Of a stretch of DNA of 15,321 nt, positions 1 through 6,476 are shown piece after piece. Made by a program: the position numbers and the translations under genes. This stretch comes from Candidatus Wolfebacteria bacterium (GTDB lineage Bacteria > Patescibacteriota > Minisyncoccia > UBA6257 > UBA9933), in the NCBI GenBank assembly GCA_026394835.1, contig JAPLZW010000038.1, forward strand, positions 1 through 15,321. Direction: 5' to 3'. The number at the start of each line of letters is the position of its first letter. Within the stretch, counting starts at the first letter, position 1. The notes under the pieces were generated by a model, which saw only the letters and a program-made list of their open reading frames with translations, ran no database searches and was not told where the DNA came from.

Positions 1-13
1 CTCGTTCATATAC

Positions 14-64
14 GTAAATTTGCCACCCTGCCTCCAGACGGTCGGGGGTCCCCGGCAAATTTAC
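14..64. repeat. Inverted repeat / hairpin at window edge
   Basis: GTAAATTTGCC (14-24) and GGCAAATTTAC (54-64) are perfect 11-bp inverted arms around a 29-nt GC-rich middle. No T-run follows on the plus strand, so it is not an obvious terminator. It may be a palindromic intergenic repeat or the end of a unit lying left of the window. Confidence 0.6.
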
Positions 65-151
65 TATTCACTCGCGAATTTTAAGACGCTCATCAACACG
101 CTCATTCAAAAAGAGGTTTTTACTAAAACTAAATGAGACTAATTTAGAAGA

Positions 152-305
152 AATTCTTGAGATTCGTTTCGTGCGGCAACTCTCGGAGGCATCAAAAGCT
201 TGGTGTCCGACCGCAGTCGGACTTTTGATACCGAGAGCCGTAGGGCGGCTCCGACCGCAGGAGCCGGAGAACGCCCGGTGCCGGCAGAAGCGAATCGCAA
301 GAATT
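152..305. repeat. Cloverleaf-like palindromic element
   Basis: Outer arms 152-170 and 287-305 are inverted repeats matching at 17 of 19 positions. Inside are two hairpins. The first has nested arms CTCTCGG/CCGAGAG (180-186/231-237), TCAAAAG/CTTTTGA (192-198/222-228) and TCCGAC/GTCGGA (206-211/216-221). The second has GGGCG/CGCCC (243-247/272-276) and GGCTCC/GGAGCC (247-252/260-265). The interior is much GC-richer than the flanks. The fold resembles a REP/MITE-like mobile repeat or a structured RNA. The short ORFs crossing it on both strands are by-products of the palindromes. With the flanks it accounts for most of the gene-free stretch 1-377. Confidence 0.6.
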
Positions 306-329
306 AAGAACGAAGAACTAAAAGAAGTT

Positions 330-357
330 TTGATTAATCCCCTCGTTGTTCTATAAT
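330..357 (+). promoter_or_regulatory. Promoter for dnaE
   Basis: TTGATT (330-335), a 16-nt spacer and TATAAT (352-357). Transcription would start near 364, about 14 nt before the duplicate ATG at 378 and about 85 nt before the dnaE ATG at 449. The position suits a near-leaderless transcript from ATG 378 better than one from 449. Confidence 0.6.
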
Positions 358-377
358 GTCGGTATTCAAGAAAATTT

Positions 378-419
378 ATGTCAAAGTTTGTCCACCCCAT
401 TAGATTCCGCTTCGCTTAA
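378..419 (+). pseudogene. Duplicate dnaE start, 13-codon orphan ORF
   Basis: ATG at 378 opens MSKFVHPIRFRFA and then TAA. Its first six residues, MSKFVH, equal the first six of DnaE, which begins at 449. The two 18-nt stretches differ at four positions, all synonymous third-codon bases. After codon 6 the sequence runs into a palindrome (395-431) and stops. It looks like the original 5' end of dnaE cut off by an inserted palindrome, with a second copy of the start downstream. Alternatives are a leader peptide or an assembly join between two strains. Confidence 0.5.
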
Positions 420-431
420 AATCTAACGGGG
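395..431. repeat. Palindromic insert between two dnaE starts
   Basis: CCCCATTAGATT (395-406) and AATCTAACGGGG (420-431) pair over 12 bp with one mismatch around a 13-nt loop. The hairpin begins inside codon 6 of the orphan start and ends 17 nt before the functional ATG. Its architecture resembles the palindrome at 13227-13261 (GC-rich tips, A/T core). Confidence 0.6.
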
Positions 432-448
432 CAGGCCTACATACCAAA

Positions 449-3400
449 ATGTCTAAATTTGTTCATCTTCACACACATTCTCATTATTCCCTTTTGGACG
501 GCTTGGCGAAAATTGACGGCTTAATAAGCCGCGCCAAGGAACTCGGGATGAAAGCCCTTGCTTTAACCGACCACGGTAATCTTTACGGCGCCATTGAATT
601 TTATAAAAAAGCCCAGAAGGCGGATTTAAAACCCATATTGGGAGTTGAGGCTTATCTCGCCCCGAACGACTGCCACAACAAACAGCCGAAAGTGGATGAC
701 CGATACCGCCATATCACGCTTCTTGCGGAAAACAATATCGGCTGGAAAAATATCATCAAACTTACGACTAAGGCCTATCTTGAAGGTTTTTATTACAAGC
801 CGCGCGTGGATAAAAAAATTCTGCGCGAGCACCACGAGGGCGTAATCGCCTTGTCCGGCTGCCTGAACGGCGAAATATCAAAACTCCTGCTGAATAATCA
901 ATTTGAAGAAGCGGAAAAATCCCTGAACGAGTTTTTGGATATCTTCGGAAAAGATAATTTCTTTTTGGAAATCGGGCATCATCCGCATATCCCGGAAGTT
1001 CTGAAAGTAAACGAAGAAATGAAAAAGCTTTCCAAGAAAAGCGGCGTTCCTCTTGTGGCGACCCAGGACATCCATTACCTGAGAAGCGAAGACGCGGAAT
1101 ACCACGATATTTTTCTCGCGGTCCAGACAGGAAGCCGCCTCTCCGACGATGACCGCCTCACTTTGAAAGTTGACGACTTTTCTCTCTTATCCCAGGAAAC
1201 AATGATAGAAGCCTTCAAAGACACTCCCGAAGCCATAGAGAACACTGTAAAAATCGCCGACCGCTGCAACGTGAATATTGAACTCGGGAAAATTATGCTT
1301 CCTAAATTCCCTCTTCCCGAAAACAAAAATTCTTCTTTTGAATATCTCCAAGAAATAGTTGATGAAAAAATTCAGGACCGTTATCCAAAAATAAGCCCCG
1401 AAGTGAAAGAACGGATGGAGTACGAAATGGCGGTTATCGAAAAGACCGGTTTTGCCGATTATTTCCTTATTGTCCAAGATTTCGTGATATGGGCAAAGGA
1501 ACGCGGCATCGTAGTTGGTCCGGGCAGAGGTTCGGCCGCCGGCAGCATTATTTCGTATATCCTGAAAATCACGGACATCGACCCCCTAAAATATGATTTG
1601 CTCTTTGAAAGATTTTTAAATCCAGAGAGGATTTCCATGCCCGACATCGACATTGATTTTACAGACATCCGCCGCGACGAAGTTTTTTCCTATATCAGGC
1701 AGAAATACGGGGAAGACCATGTGGCGCAAATCATCACCTTCGGGACTATGGCCGCTAGAGCCGCCATCCGCGACGCCGGCCGGGCCATGGGAATGCCCTA
1801 TAGTTTTTGCGATATGGTCGCGAAACTCATTCCCACAAAACCGTTGAACATGAAACTCGCGGACGCTTTGAAGTCCACAAAAGAATTAAGAGACCTTTGT
1901 GATTCCAATCCCGACGCCAAAAGAATCATCAATGTGGCAATGCACCTGGAAGGCGTCGTAAGGCACGCATCGGTCCATGCTTGCGGTTTGGCAATCACCC
2001 AAGAACCGCTTACCGAATATATTCCCTTACAATACGCGCCCCAAGGAGAAAATATCATAATCACCCAATTCGAAATGAACAGCATTGCCGATTTGGGGCT
2101 TTTAAAAATAGACCTTCTGGGGCTGAAGAATCTTACTATTATTGAGCAGAGCATCCGCCTGATTGAAGAAATTACCGGAGAAAAAATAGATATTTCCAAA
2201 ATTCCGCTGGACGACAAAGAAACTTTCGAGATTCTCAAAAGAGGAGACACAACCGGAATTTTCCAGCTGGAATCCGCGGGTATGCGCCGGTACTTGAAAG
2301 AACTGAAACCTACGGACCTTGAGGACATTATCGCCATGGTGGCGCTTTACCGTCCGGGCCCAATGGAACTTATTCCCTCTTATATAAACCGGAAATACGG
2401 CAGGGAAGAAGTCCACTACATCCATCCGAAGCTGGAACCGATATTGAAAAACACTTACGGCATCGGAGTCTATCAGGAGCAGATGATGAGAATCGCAAGA
2501 GACCTCGCGGGATTTTCTCTGGCCGAAGCCGACACCTTGCGCAAAGCCATCGGCAAGAAAATCAAATCGCTGCTTGATGACCAGAAAGAAAAACTTATCA
2601 AGGGAATGATTGCGAACGGCATAGACCGAAGAACCGCGAAAGAAATTTGGGAATTATTCCCGCCATTCGCCCGCTACGGCTTCAACAGGTCTCACGCCGC
2701 CTGCTATGCCATGATCGGCTATCGCACCGCTTACCTTAAAGCCCATTGGCCCATTGAATTCATGTCCAGCTTGCTGGACTCCGATGCCGACGATATTGAA
2801 CGGATTGCCTTCCTTATCAGTGAAGCGAAAAAATCCGGCATTGAAATTTTGCCTCCGGATATCAATAAAAGTTTCGTGGACTTTGAGCCGGAAGAAAAAA
2901 ATATCCGCTTCGGATTAATTGCCATTAAAAATGTCGGCCGGGCGATTGTGGATGCGATCATAGACGAAAGGATGAAAGGCGGACCGTTTTCCGATTTCGG
3001 CAGCTTCTTGAACCGCGTTTACCATAAAGACCTCAATAAAAAATCTCTTGAAAGCCTGATTAAGACCGGAGTTTTTGATTCAATGGGAATGGACAGAGGC
3101 AATCTTCTCCAGAATATCGAAGAAATTCTCGCCTTTAGCCAAAATATTAAAAAAGCCCATGGCAACGGCAATGGCCCAGGGACCTCGCAATCAAGCCTAT
3201 TCGGCTCAACATATTCCGTACCCGCATTCTTGAAAAATTCCAAACCCACGACCCCATTGACCAATAAAGAAAAACTCACATGGGAAAAAGAATTGCTTGG
3301 GCTTTATCTTTCCGGCCATCCTTTGGACCCCTACATGGAAAAGATAAATAAAAACGGCAACATTAAGAAAATAAAAGAACTGCTTAATATGAAAAGCAGC

Positions 3401-3607
3401 GAAATGACAACGAGTAATGGCAACGGCGTAAAGATTGTCGGCGTGATTTCAAGCATTAAAAGGATTATCAGCAAAACCGGGCAGCCGATTTTATTCGCGC
3501 AGATTGAAGATATGACCGGCTCAATTGAGGCGGCGATTTTCTCGGACACAATCTCCAAGAATCCCACGATTTGGGAAGAAAATAATGTTATCGTTACTGT
3601 CGGCTAA
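449..3607 (+). CDS. dnaE: DNA polymerase III alpha subunit, C-terminally truncated
   Basis: Replicative polymerase of the DnaE1 type, 1052 aa. An N-terminal PHP domain (about 1-280) keeps what look like all the metal ligands of active PHP exonucleases: HLH at 6-8, D17, H42 in TDHGN, E67, H88, C138 and the DIH motif near 207. The polymerase core has GPGRGSAAGS, the catalytic PDIDIDF motif and LYRPGPM. A helix-hairpin-helix region (GFNRSHAACYAMIGY, then FGLIAIKNVG) and a C-terminal OB fold (VKIVGVISSIKRI onward) follow. The reading frame ends at TAA 3605-3607 in the middle of the OB fold, yet recognisable OB sequence continues in the same frame to 3667. ATG 449 is chosen because MSKFVHLHTHS matches the family start. 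There is no Shine-Dalgarno sequence. A duplicate start lies upstream at 378. Confidence 0.95.
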   Translation: MSKFVHLHTHSHYSLLDGLAKIDGLISRAKELGMKALALTDHGNLYGAIEFYKKAQKADLKPILGVEAYLAPNDCHNKQPKVDDRYRHITLLAENNIGWKNIIKLTTKAYLEGFYYKPRVDKKILREHHEGVIALSGCLNGEISKLLLNNQFEEAEKSLNEFLDIFGKDNFFLEIGHHPHIPEVLKVNEEMKKLSKKSGVPLVATQDIHYLRSEDAEYHDIFLAVQTGSRLSDDDRLTLKVDDFSLLSQETMIEAFKDTPEAIENTVKIADRCNVNIELGKIMLPKFPLPENKNSSFEYLQEIVDEKIQDRYPKISPEVKERMEYEMAVIEKTGFADYFLIVQDFVIWAKERGIVVGPGRGSAAGSIISYILKITDIDPLKYDLLFERFLNPERISMPDIDIDFTDIRRDEVFSYIRQKYGEDHVAQIITFGTMAARAAIRDAGRAMGMPYSFCDMVAKLIPTKPLNMKLADALKSTKELRDLCDSNPDAKRIINVAMHLEGVVRHASVHACGLAITQEPLTEYIPLQYAPQGENIIITQFEMNSIADLGLLKIDLLGLKNLTIIEQSIRLIEEITGEKIDISKIPLDDKETFEILKRGDTTGIFQLESAGMRRYLKELKPTDLEDIIAMVALYRPGPMELIPSYINRKYGREEVHYIHPKLEPILKNTYGIGVYQEQMMRIARDLAGFSLAEADTLRKAIGKKIKSLLDDQKEKLIKGMIANGIDRRTAKEIWELFPPFARYGFNRSHAACYAMIGYRTAYLKAHWPIEFMSSLLDSDADDIERIAFLISEAKKSGIEILPPDINKSFVDFEPEEKNIRFGLIAIKNVGRAIVDAIIDERMKGGPFSDFGSFLNRVYHKDLNKKSLESLIKTGVFDSMGMDRGNLLQNIEEILAFSQNIKKAHGNGNGPGTSQSSLFGSTYSVPAFLKNSKPTTPLTNKEKLTWEKELLGLYLSGHPLDPYMEKINKNGNIKKIKELLNMKSSEMTTSNGNGVKIVGVISSIKRIISKTGQPILFAQIEDMTGSIEAAIFSDTISKNPTIWEENNVIVTVG

Positions 3608-3667
3608 TTATCTTGGAGGAACGGCGAGCCGAAATTCGTCTGCCAGCAGGCGGCGGAACTGAAATAA
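3608..3667 (+). pseudogene. Residual C-terminal codons of dnaE after in-frame TAA
   Basis: In the same frame as dnaE, directly after TAA 3605-3607, the DNA reads LSWRNGEPKFVCQQAAELK and then TAA (3665-3667). This is what DnaE OB folds normally have after the residues V-x-G (pattern G-K/R-L-S-x-R-x-G-E-P-K-x-x-C). One A-to-T change in an AAA codon would explain the stop. Either the tail is lost, or the stop is read through, or the base is a sequencing error. Confidence 0.75.
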
Positions 3668-3723
3668 GATTTAAGACGCAAGAAGTAAGATTTAAGATAA
3701 AAAACAGCCGGGATAACTTACTC

Positions 3724-3752
3724 TTGACTTTATTTCTTATTCTCCGGATAAT
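3724..3752 (+). promoter_or_regulatory. Promoter for thrS leader
   Basis: TTGACT (3724-3729), a 17-nt spacer and GATAAT (3747-3752). Transcription would start near 3759, giving a 5' leader of about 175 nt before thrS. This is long for this window, where other mapped promoters lie close to their start codons. Confidence 0.65.
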
Positions 3753-3758
3753 TATAAG

Positions 3759-3913
3759 CATAGAGCGATGAAGCGAACTAACCACTTGCGGAGCTCAAGC
3801 CTATTGCCCGCTTACCGGCAAAAAGAGCGCCCAAAAATTAAGGGAATTCTGGTGGAACCGTCCGATTTGAATCGGACCCAGAAGTCAACTGATTTTTGGG
3901 CATTTTAATTTTT
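3759..3913 (+). promoter_or_regulatory. T-box-like leader of thrS
   Basis: The leader contains GGTGGAACCG (3851-3860), matching the T-box core AGGGUGGNACCGCG. It folds as a T-box antiterminator: helix A1 TTCTGG/CCAGAA (3847-3852/3878-3883), a 7-nt bulge TGGAACC (3853-3859) and helix A2 GTCCGAT/ATCGGAC (3860-3866/3871-3877) with loop TTGA. TGGA in the bulge would pair with the NCCA end of uncharged tRNA. Upstream, GAGC/GCTC (3763-3766/3793-3796) and AAG/CTT form a very short stem-I-like hairpin whose loop carries ACT-A and ACC-A, both threonine codons followed by A. A second hairpin TTGCC/GGCAA (3804-3808/3817-3821) sits where stem III would be. T-boxes regulate aminoacyl-tRNA synthetase genes by sensing the cognate tRNA, so the position before thrS fits. 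The short stem I is unusual. Confidence 0.7.
3877..3913 (+). terminator. Leader terminator competing with the antiterminator
   Basis: CCCAGAAGTC (3877-3886) pairs with GATTTTTGGG (3891-3900) over 10 positions including two G-U pairs, with loop AACT, followed by CATTTTAATTTTT. Its 5' arm reuses the CCAGAA strand of the antiterminator, so the two folds exclude each other. A further helix, 3829-3840 with 3890-3901, would enclose the antiterminator and also block this terminator. Confidence 0.6.
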
Positions 3914-3934
3914 AAAATAATCTAAAATAAAAAT

Positions 3935-5731
3935 ATGGATAAAAAATCAAATATAGAAAAAGCCAGGCATTCACTCTCTCACCTTCTGGCGATGGCGATT
4001 TTGGAAAAACTGCCGAAAACGAAACTGGGTATCGGCCCGACGATAGAAAACGGCTTTTACTACGACCTAGACCTGCCCCGCCCGCTTAAAGATGGCGAGC
4101 TTCAAGAAATTGAAAAAAGAGTCAGAGAACTGGCGAAAAAAGATTTGAAATTCAAAAAGGAAATCGTTACTTTCGCGGAAGCGAAAAAACTTTTCGCCAG
4201 CCAGCCCTATAAACTGGAACTCATCAAAGAACTTAATAAGGCCAAAGAAAAACTTTCCATATACAAAACTTTTGAGACCATAAAAAATCCTAAATCCAAA
4301 CTACTAGCTACTAGCTACTTCGTTGACCTTTGCGCCGGGCCGCATGTCGGCTCAACCAAAGAGATAAGTCCGGACGCCTTCAAGCTGGACAAGATAGCCG
4401 GCGCTTACTGGCACGGAGACGAAAAGAATAAAATGCTTACTCGTATCTACGGCCTGGCTTTTGAGTCCAAGAAAAAGCTGGAAGATTATATCCAAATGAT
4501 TGAAAACGCCGAAAAGTGCGACCACCGGAATATCGGCGAGAAGCTGGACTTATTTATGGTAGATGAAGAAATCGGCAAGGGCCTGCCCATCTGGCTGCCT
4601 AAAGGCTACGCGATATTAAAAAAGCTGGAAGACTTGATGTATGCCTTCGAAAAACGCGACGGCTATCTCCACGTCAGAACCCCCGTTTTGGCGAAAGAAG
4701 AGCTCTACAAAAAATCCGGCCATCTTAGCCACTACAAAGAAGATATGTATGCGCCGATTGAAATTGAAGGCGAAAAATATTACCTGAAGCCCATGAATTG
4801 TCCCCACCACCACTCAATTTACAAACACCATAAGAGGAGCTATCGGGAACTGCCGCTCCGCCTTGCCGAATTCGGCCACGTGCACCGCTACGAACGCTCG
4901 GGAGTTTTGTCGGGAATGATTCGGGTACGCGGCTTTGTCCAGAATGAGTCCCATATTTATATGGCGGAAGAAAACCTCGAAAAAGAGATTCAAAGCGTTT
5001 TGAATCTCCAAAAAGAAATCTGCGGTATCTTCGGCATCAAAGATTATTGGTATCGTCTGTCTTTGCCGGACTTTAAAAATAAAGAAAAATTCGGAGATAT
5101 CAAGAACAGGGAAACCTGGAATAAGGGTTCTGAAGTCCTGCGGAAAGTTCTGATAAAAAACGGCGTGAAATTCGTGGAAGCAATCGGCGAAGCTTCGTTC
5201 TACGGACCCAAAATAGATGTCCAAATAAAAGACAATTGGGGCAAGGAAGATTCGCTTTCGACCATCCAGGTGGATTATTATTCCGCCTCGCGTTTCAATC
5301 TTTTTTATACCGACAGTAAGGGCGAAGAGAAACCCGCGGTTATCGTCCATCGCGCCATTATGGGCTCCTTCGAAAGATTCTTCGCGTTCATTCTGGAAAA
5401 AACCTGCGGCAATCTGCCGGTCTGGCTCGCGCCGATACAGGTAAAAATTCTCGCCATAAGCGACAAGCAGCAAAAATACGCGGAAGAATTATTCAAAAAA
5501 CTGAAAGCGGAAAATATTGACGCCGAACTTGCCGAAGCCAATGAGACTCTGGGAAAGAGAATCCGCGAATCCGAAATGCAGAAAATCCCCTACACCCTGA
5601 TCGTCGGAGACAAAGAAATGGAATCCGGTTCGGTTTCGGTAAGACAAAGAAACGGCAATCAGGAAGTAATGAAATTTGAAAAGTTTTTGGAGAAAATTAA
5701 GAAAGAGATAAAGGAGAAAACTAGTAGTTAG
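3935..5731 (+). CDS. thrS: Threonyl-tRNA synthetase lacking the TGS domain
   Basis: Cytosolic class II synthetase that charges tRNA-Thr, 598 aa against about 640 in E. coli. It starts directly at the editing domain (HSLSH, the HxxxH motif, near residues 12-16), so the N-terminal TGS domain is absent. The editing domain continues to FVDLCAGPHVGST. The catalytic domain has motif 2 around MNCPHHHSIY and HVHRYERSG, with the expected zinc ligands: C of MNCP, H of NESHIY and H of VHRAIMGS. The anticodon-binding domain (APIQVKILAIS to the end) is complete. Residues about 113-126, before FVDLC, look like an in-frame insert encoded by a CTACTAG-type repeat (4301-4320). A T-box-like leader precedes the gene and a terminator follows it. 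There is no Shine-Dalgarno sequence. Confidence 0.96.
   Translation: MDKKSNIEKARHSLSHLLAMAILEKLPKTKLGIGPTIENGFYYDLDLPRPLKDGELQEIEKRVRELAKKDLKFKKEIVTFAEAKKLFASQPYKLELIKELNKAKEKLSIYKTFETIKNPKSKLLATSYFVDLCAGPHVGSTKEISPDAFKLDKIAGAYWHGDEKNKMLTRIYGLAFESKKKLEDYIQMIENAEKCDHRNIGEKLDLFMVDEEIGKGLPIWLPKGYAILKKLEDLMYAFEKRDGYLHVRTPVLAKEELYKKSGHLSHYKEDMYAPIEIEGEKYYLKPMNCPHHHSIYKHHKRSYRELPLRLAEFGHVHRYERSGVLSGMIRVRGFVQNESHIYMAEENLEKEIQSVLNLQKEICGIFGIKDYWYRLSLPDFKNKEKFGDIKNRETWNKGSEVLRKVLIKNGVKFVEAIGEASFYGPKIDVQIKDNWGKEDSLSTIQVDYYSASRFNLFYTDSKGEEKPAVIVHRAIMGSFERFFAFILEKTCGNLPVWLAPIQVKILAISDKQQKYAEELFKKLKAENIDAELAEANETLGKRIRESEMQKIPYTLIVGDKEMESGSVSVRQRNGNQEVMKFEKFLEKIKKEIKEKTSS
4301..4320 (+). repeat. In-frame short repeat inside thrS
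   Basis: CTACTAG CTACTAG CTACTT is a 7-nt tandem repeat that stays in frame and encodes part of the segment KLLATSY, which other ThrRS proteins lack. Related ACTA/CTAG-type repeats fill the gap at 11899-11929. Confidence 0.6.
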
Positions 5732-5736
5732 GATTT

Positions 5737-5766
5737 TCCGCCATAGGCGGATCCGCCTCAGGCGAA
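5737..5766. repeat. GGCGGA palindromic repeat after thrS
   Basis: TCCGCC-ATA-GGCGGA (5737-5751) is a perfect hairpin overlapping GGCGGATCCGCC, followed by GCC-TCA-GGC. Stacked GC palindromes such as this are typical REP-like intergenic repeats. It lies between the thrS stop and the terminator. Confidence 0.5.
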
Positions 5767-5787
5767 AGTAGTCAGAAATTGGGATTG

Positions 5788-5816
5788 AAGCGATACGTTT
5801 AAACGTATCGCTTTTT
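5788..5816 (+). terminator. Rho-independent terminator of thrS
   Basis: A perfect 26-nt palindrome with 13-bp arms (5788-5800/5801-5813) runs into TTTTT at 5812-5816. It closes the thrS unit. Confidence 0.85.
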
Positions 5817-5864
5817 AGTTGTAGATTTTTATACAAAAAGACGCAAATTCAAAATAAGGTTATT

Positions 5865-5894
5865 AAAAAAAACTCACTTCCATACGTGGAAGTG
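5865..5894 (-). terminator. Terminator of the minus-strand RNA
   Basis: On the minus strand, CACTTCCA-CGTA-TGGAAGTG (8-bp perfect stem, 5894-5875) is followed by AG and eight T residues (5872-5865). No minus-strand protein gene lies upstream of it, so it marks the 3' end of the RNA unit at 5865-6441. Confidence 0.8.
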
Positions 5895-6441
5895 GTAATA
5901 CCTCAGCACTTTATCAAAAATGAGTAAAGGCTATCCGCGCAATTGCGAATAGCCTCTTTGACGATGGACGAAACAGATGGATGATTGCGTGACGGCGCTG
6001 TTCCTAAGACCGGTACGAGCCTTGAAAGCATCTCGCGGTGGCCTGAACGATGGCGCCGCCATGGTACCAGACGTGGTTTGATCACTCACACAGTGACTCC
6101 CTGGGCGGGGCGTAGAAGGATTCCCCTATACGCCCCGCCCATCTTCGTGAGAACTCCCTTGCCCGTACTGCCTTCGGCTAGGAGGTCTCCAGTGCGCGGA
6201 TTGCGTCCGCGCAGATGTACGTGTCGAGGAGGATGTCTTTACGAGCGTCAGCTCATTGAGGCAGGACATACGCACTGCCTAGTCGACTCTGTTAGAGTCG
6301 CTCTTCGTGTGGCCGAAGCCACTGGTCTTGCGCAGCCTAAGTTTTTTTGGAACTTATGCGCATAGGCCTCCTTTCTCCCGCCTCGCGGGAAAGAATTTTC
6401 ATCCATCTATTTAGTTGAAAAGAGCGGGTAATTCGGATTAT
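5865..6441 (-). ncRNA. Large structured noncoding RNA, family unknown
   Basis: A unit of about 575 nt has a promoter at 6476-6448 and an intrinsic terminator at 5894-5865, both on the minus strand, and no long ORF. It is visibly GC-richer than its neighbours. A 10-bp long-range helix (6408-6399 with 5984-5975) closes a domain of about 430 nt. Hairpins inside, by plus coordinates: 6371-6393; 6330-6361; 6309-6322, with a UUCG tetraloop on the minus strand; 6284-6300; 6259-6280; 6243-6254; 6194-6212; 6103-6140, a 12-bp stem; 6082-6096; 6066-6077; 6050-6062, enclosed by GGUAC/GUACC (6068-6064/6016-6012). Outside the closing helix is 5929-5954. I found no conserved RNase P, tmRNA, SRP or group I/II intron cores. 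The function is unknown. It accounts for most of the gene-free stretch 5732-6466. Confidence 0.7.
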
Positions 6442-6444
6442 GAT
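6415..6444 (+). promoter_or_regulatory. Possible promoter of miaA
   Basis: TTGAAA (6415-6420), an 18-nt spacer and TATGAT (6439-6444), with a start near 6451, about 15 nt before the miaA ATG. It overlaps the minus-strand promoter, so the two polymerases could not bind at the same time. Confidence 0.45.
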
Positions 6445-6447
6445 TCC

Positions 6448-6476
6448 ATAATACCTGTATGTAATTATGCTATCAA
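6448..6476 (-). promoter_or_regulatory. Promoter of the minus-strand RNA
   Basis: On the minus strand, TTGATA (6476-6471), a 17-nt spacer and TATTAT (6453-6448). The start would lie near 6441. The -35 box overlaps the first codons of miaA, so the two divergent units share this DNA. Confidence 0.65.

Noticed and set aside
68..400. 110-aa minus-strand ORF upstream of dnaE
   Set aside because: It reads through the cloverleaf palindromes and across the dnaE promoter; no family resemblance.
1798..2337. 179-aa ORF antisense to dnaE
   Set aside because: Lies fully opposite conserved dnaE codons, low-complexity Ser/Ile-rich, no motif.
4814..5473. 219-aa ORF antisense to thrS
   Set aside because: Long but entirely opposite conserved ThrRS catalytic sequence; Phe-rich composition typical of an antisense shadow.
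6001..6060. Similarity of GAAAGCATCT to the 3' region of 23S rRNA
   Set aside because: Only about ten bases match, on the strand opposite to the likely RNA, and flanking 23S sequence is missing.
5985..6365. 126-aa plus-strand ORF over the structured RNA
   Set aside because: Composition is Arg/Pro/Trp-rich with no recognisable motif, it runs opposite to the promoter and terminator pair, and its length is explained by GC-rich hairpins.
5865..6441. RNase P RNA, tmRNA, SRP RNA or group I/II intron
   Set aside because: No GAGGAAAGUCC or ACAGAA cores, no tRNA-like GGUUCGA end, no SRP GGAAGCAGC loop and no intron domain V or P7 core could be found.
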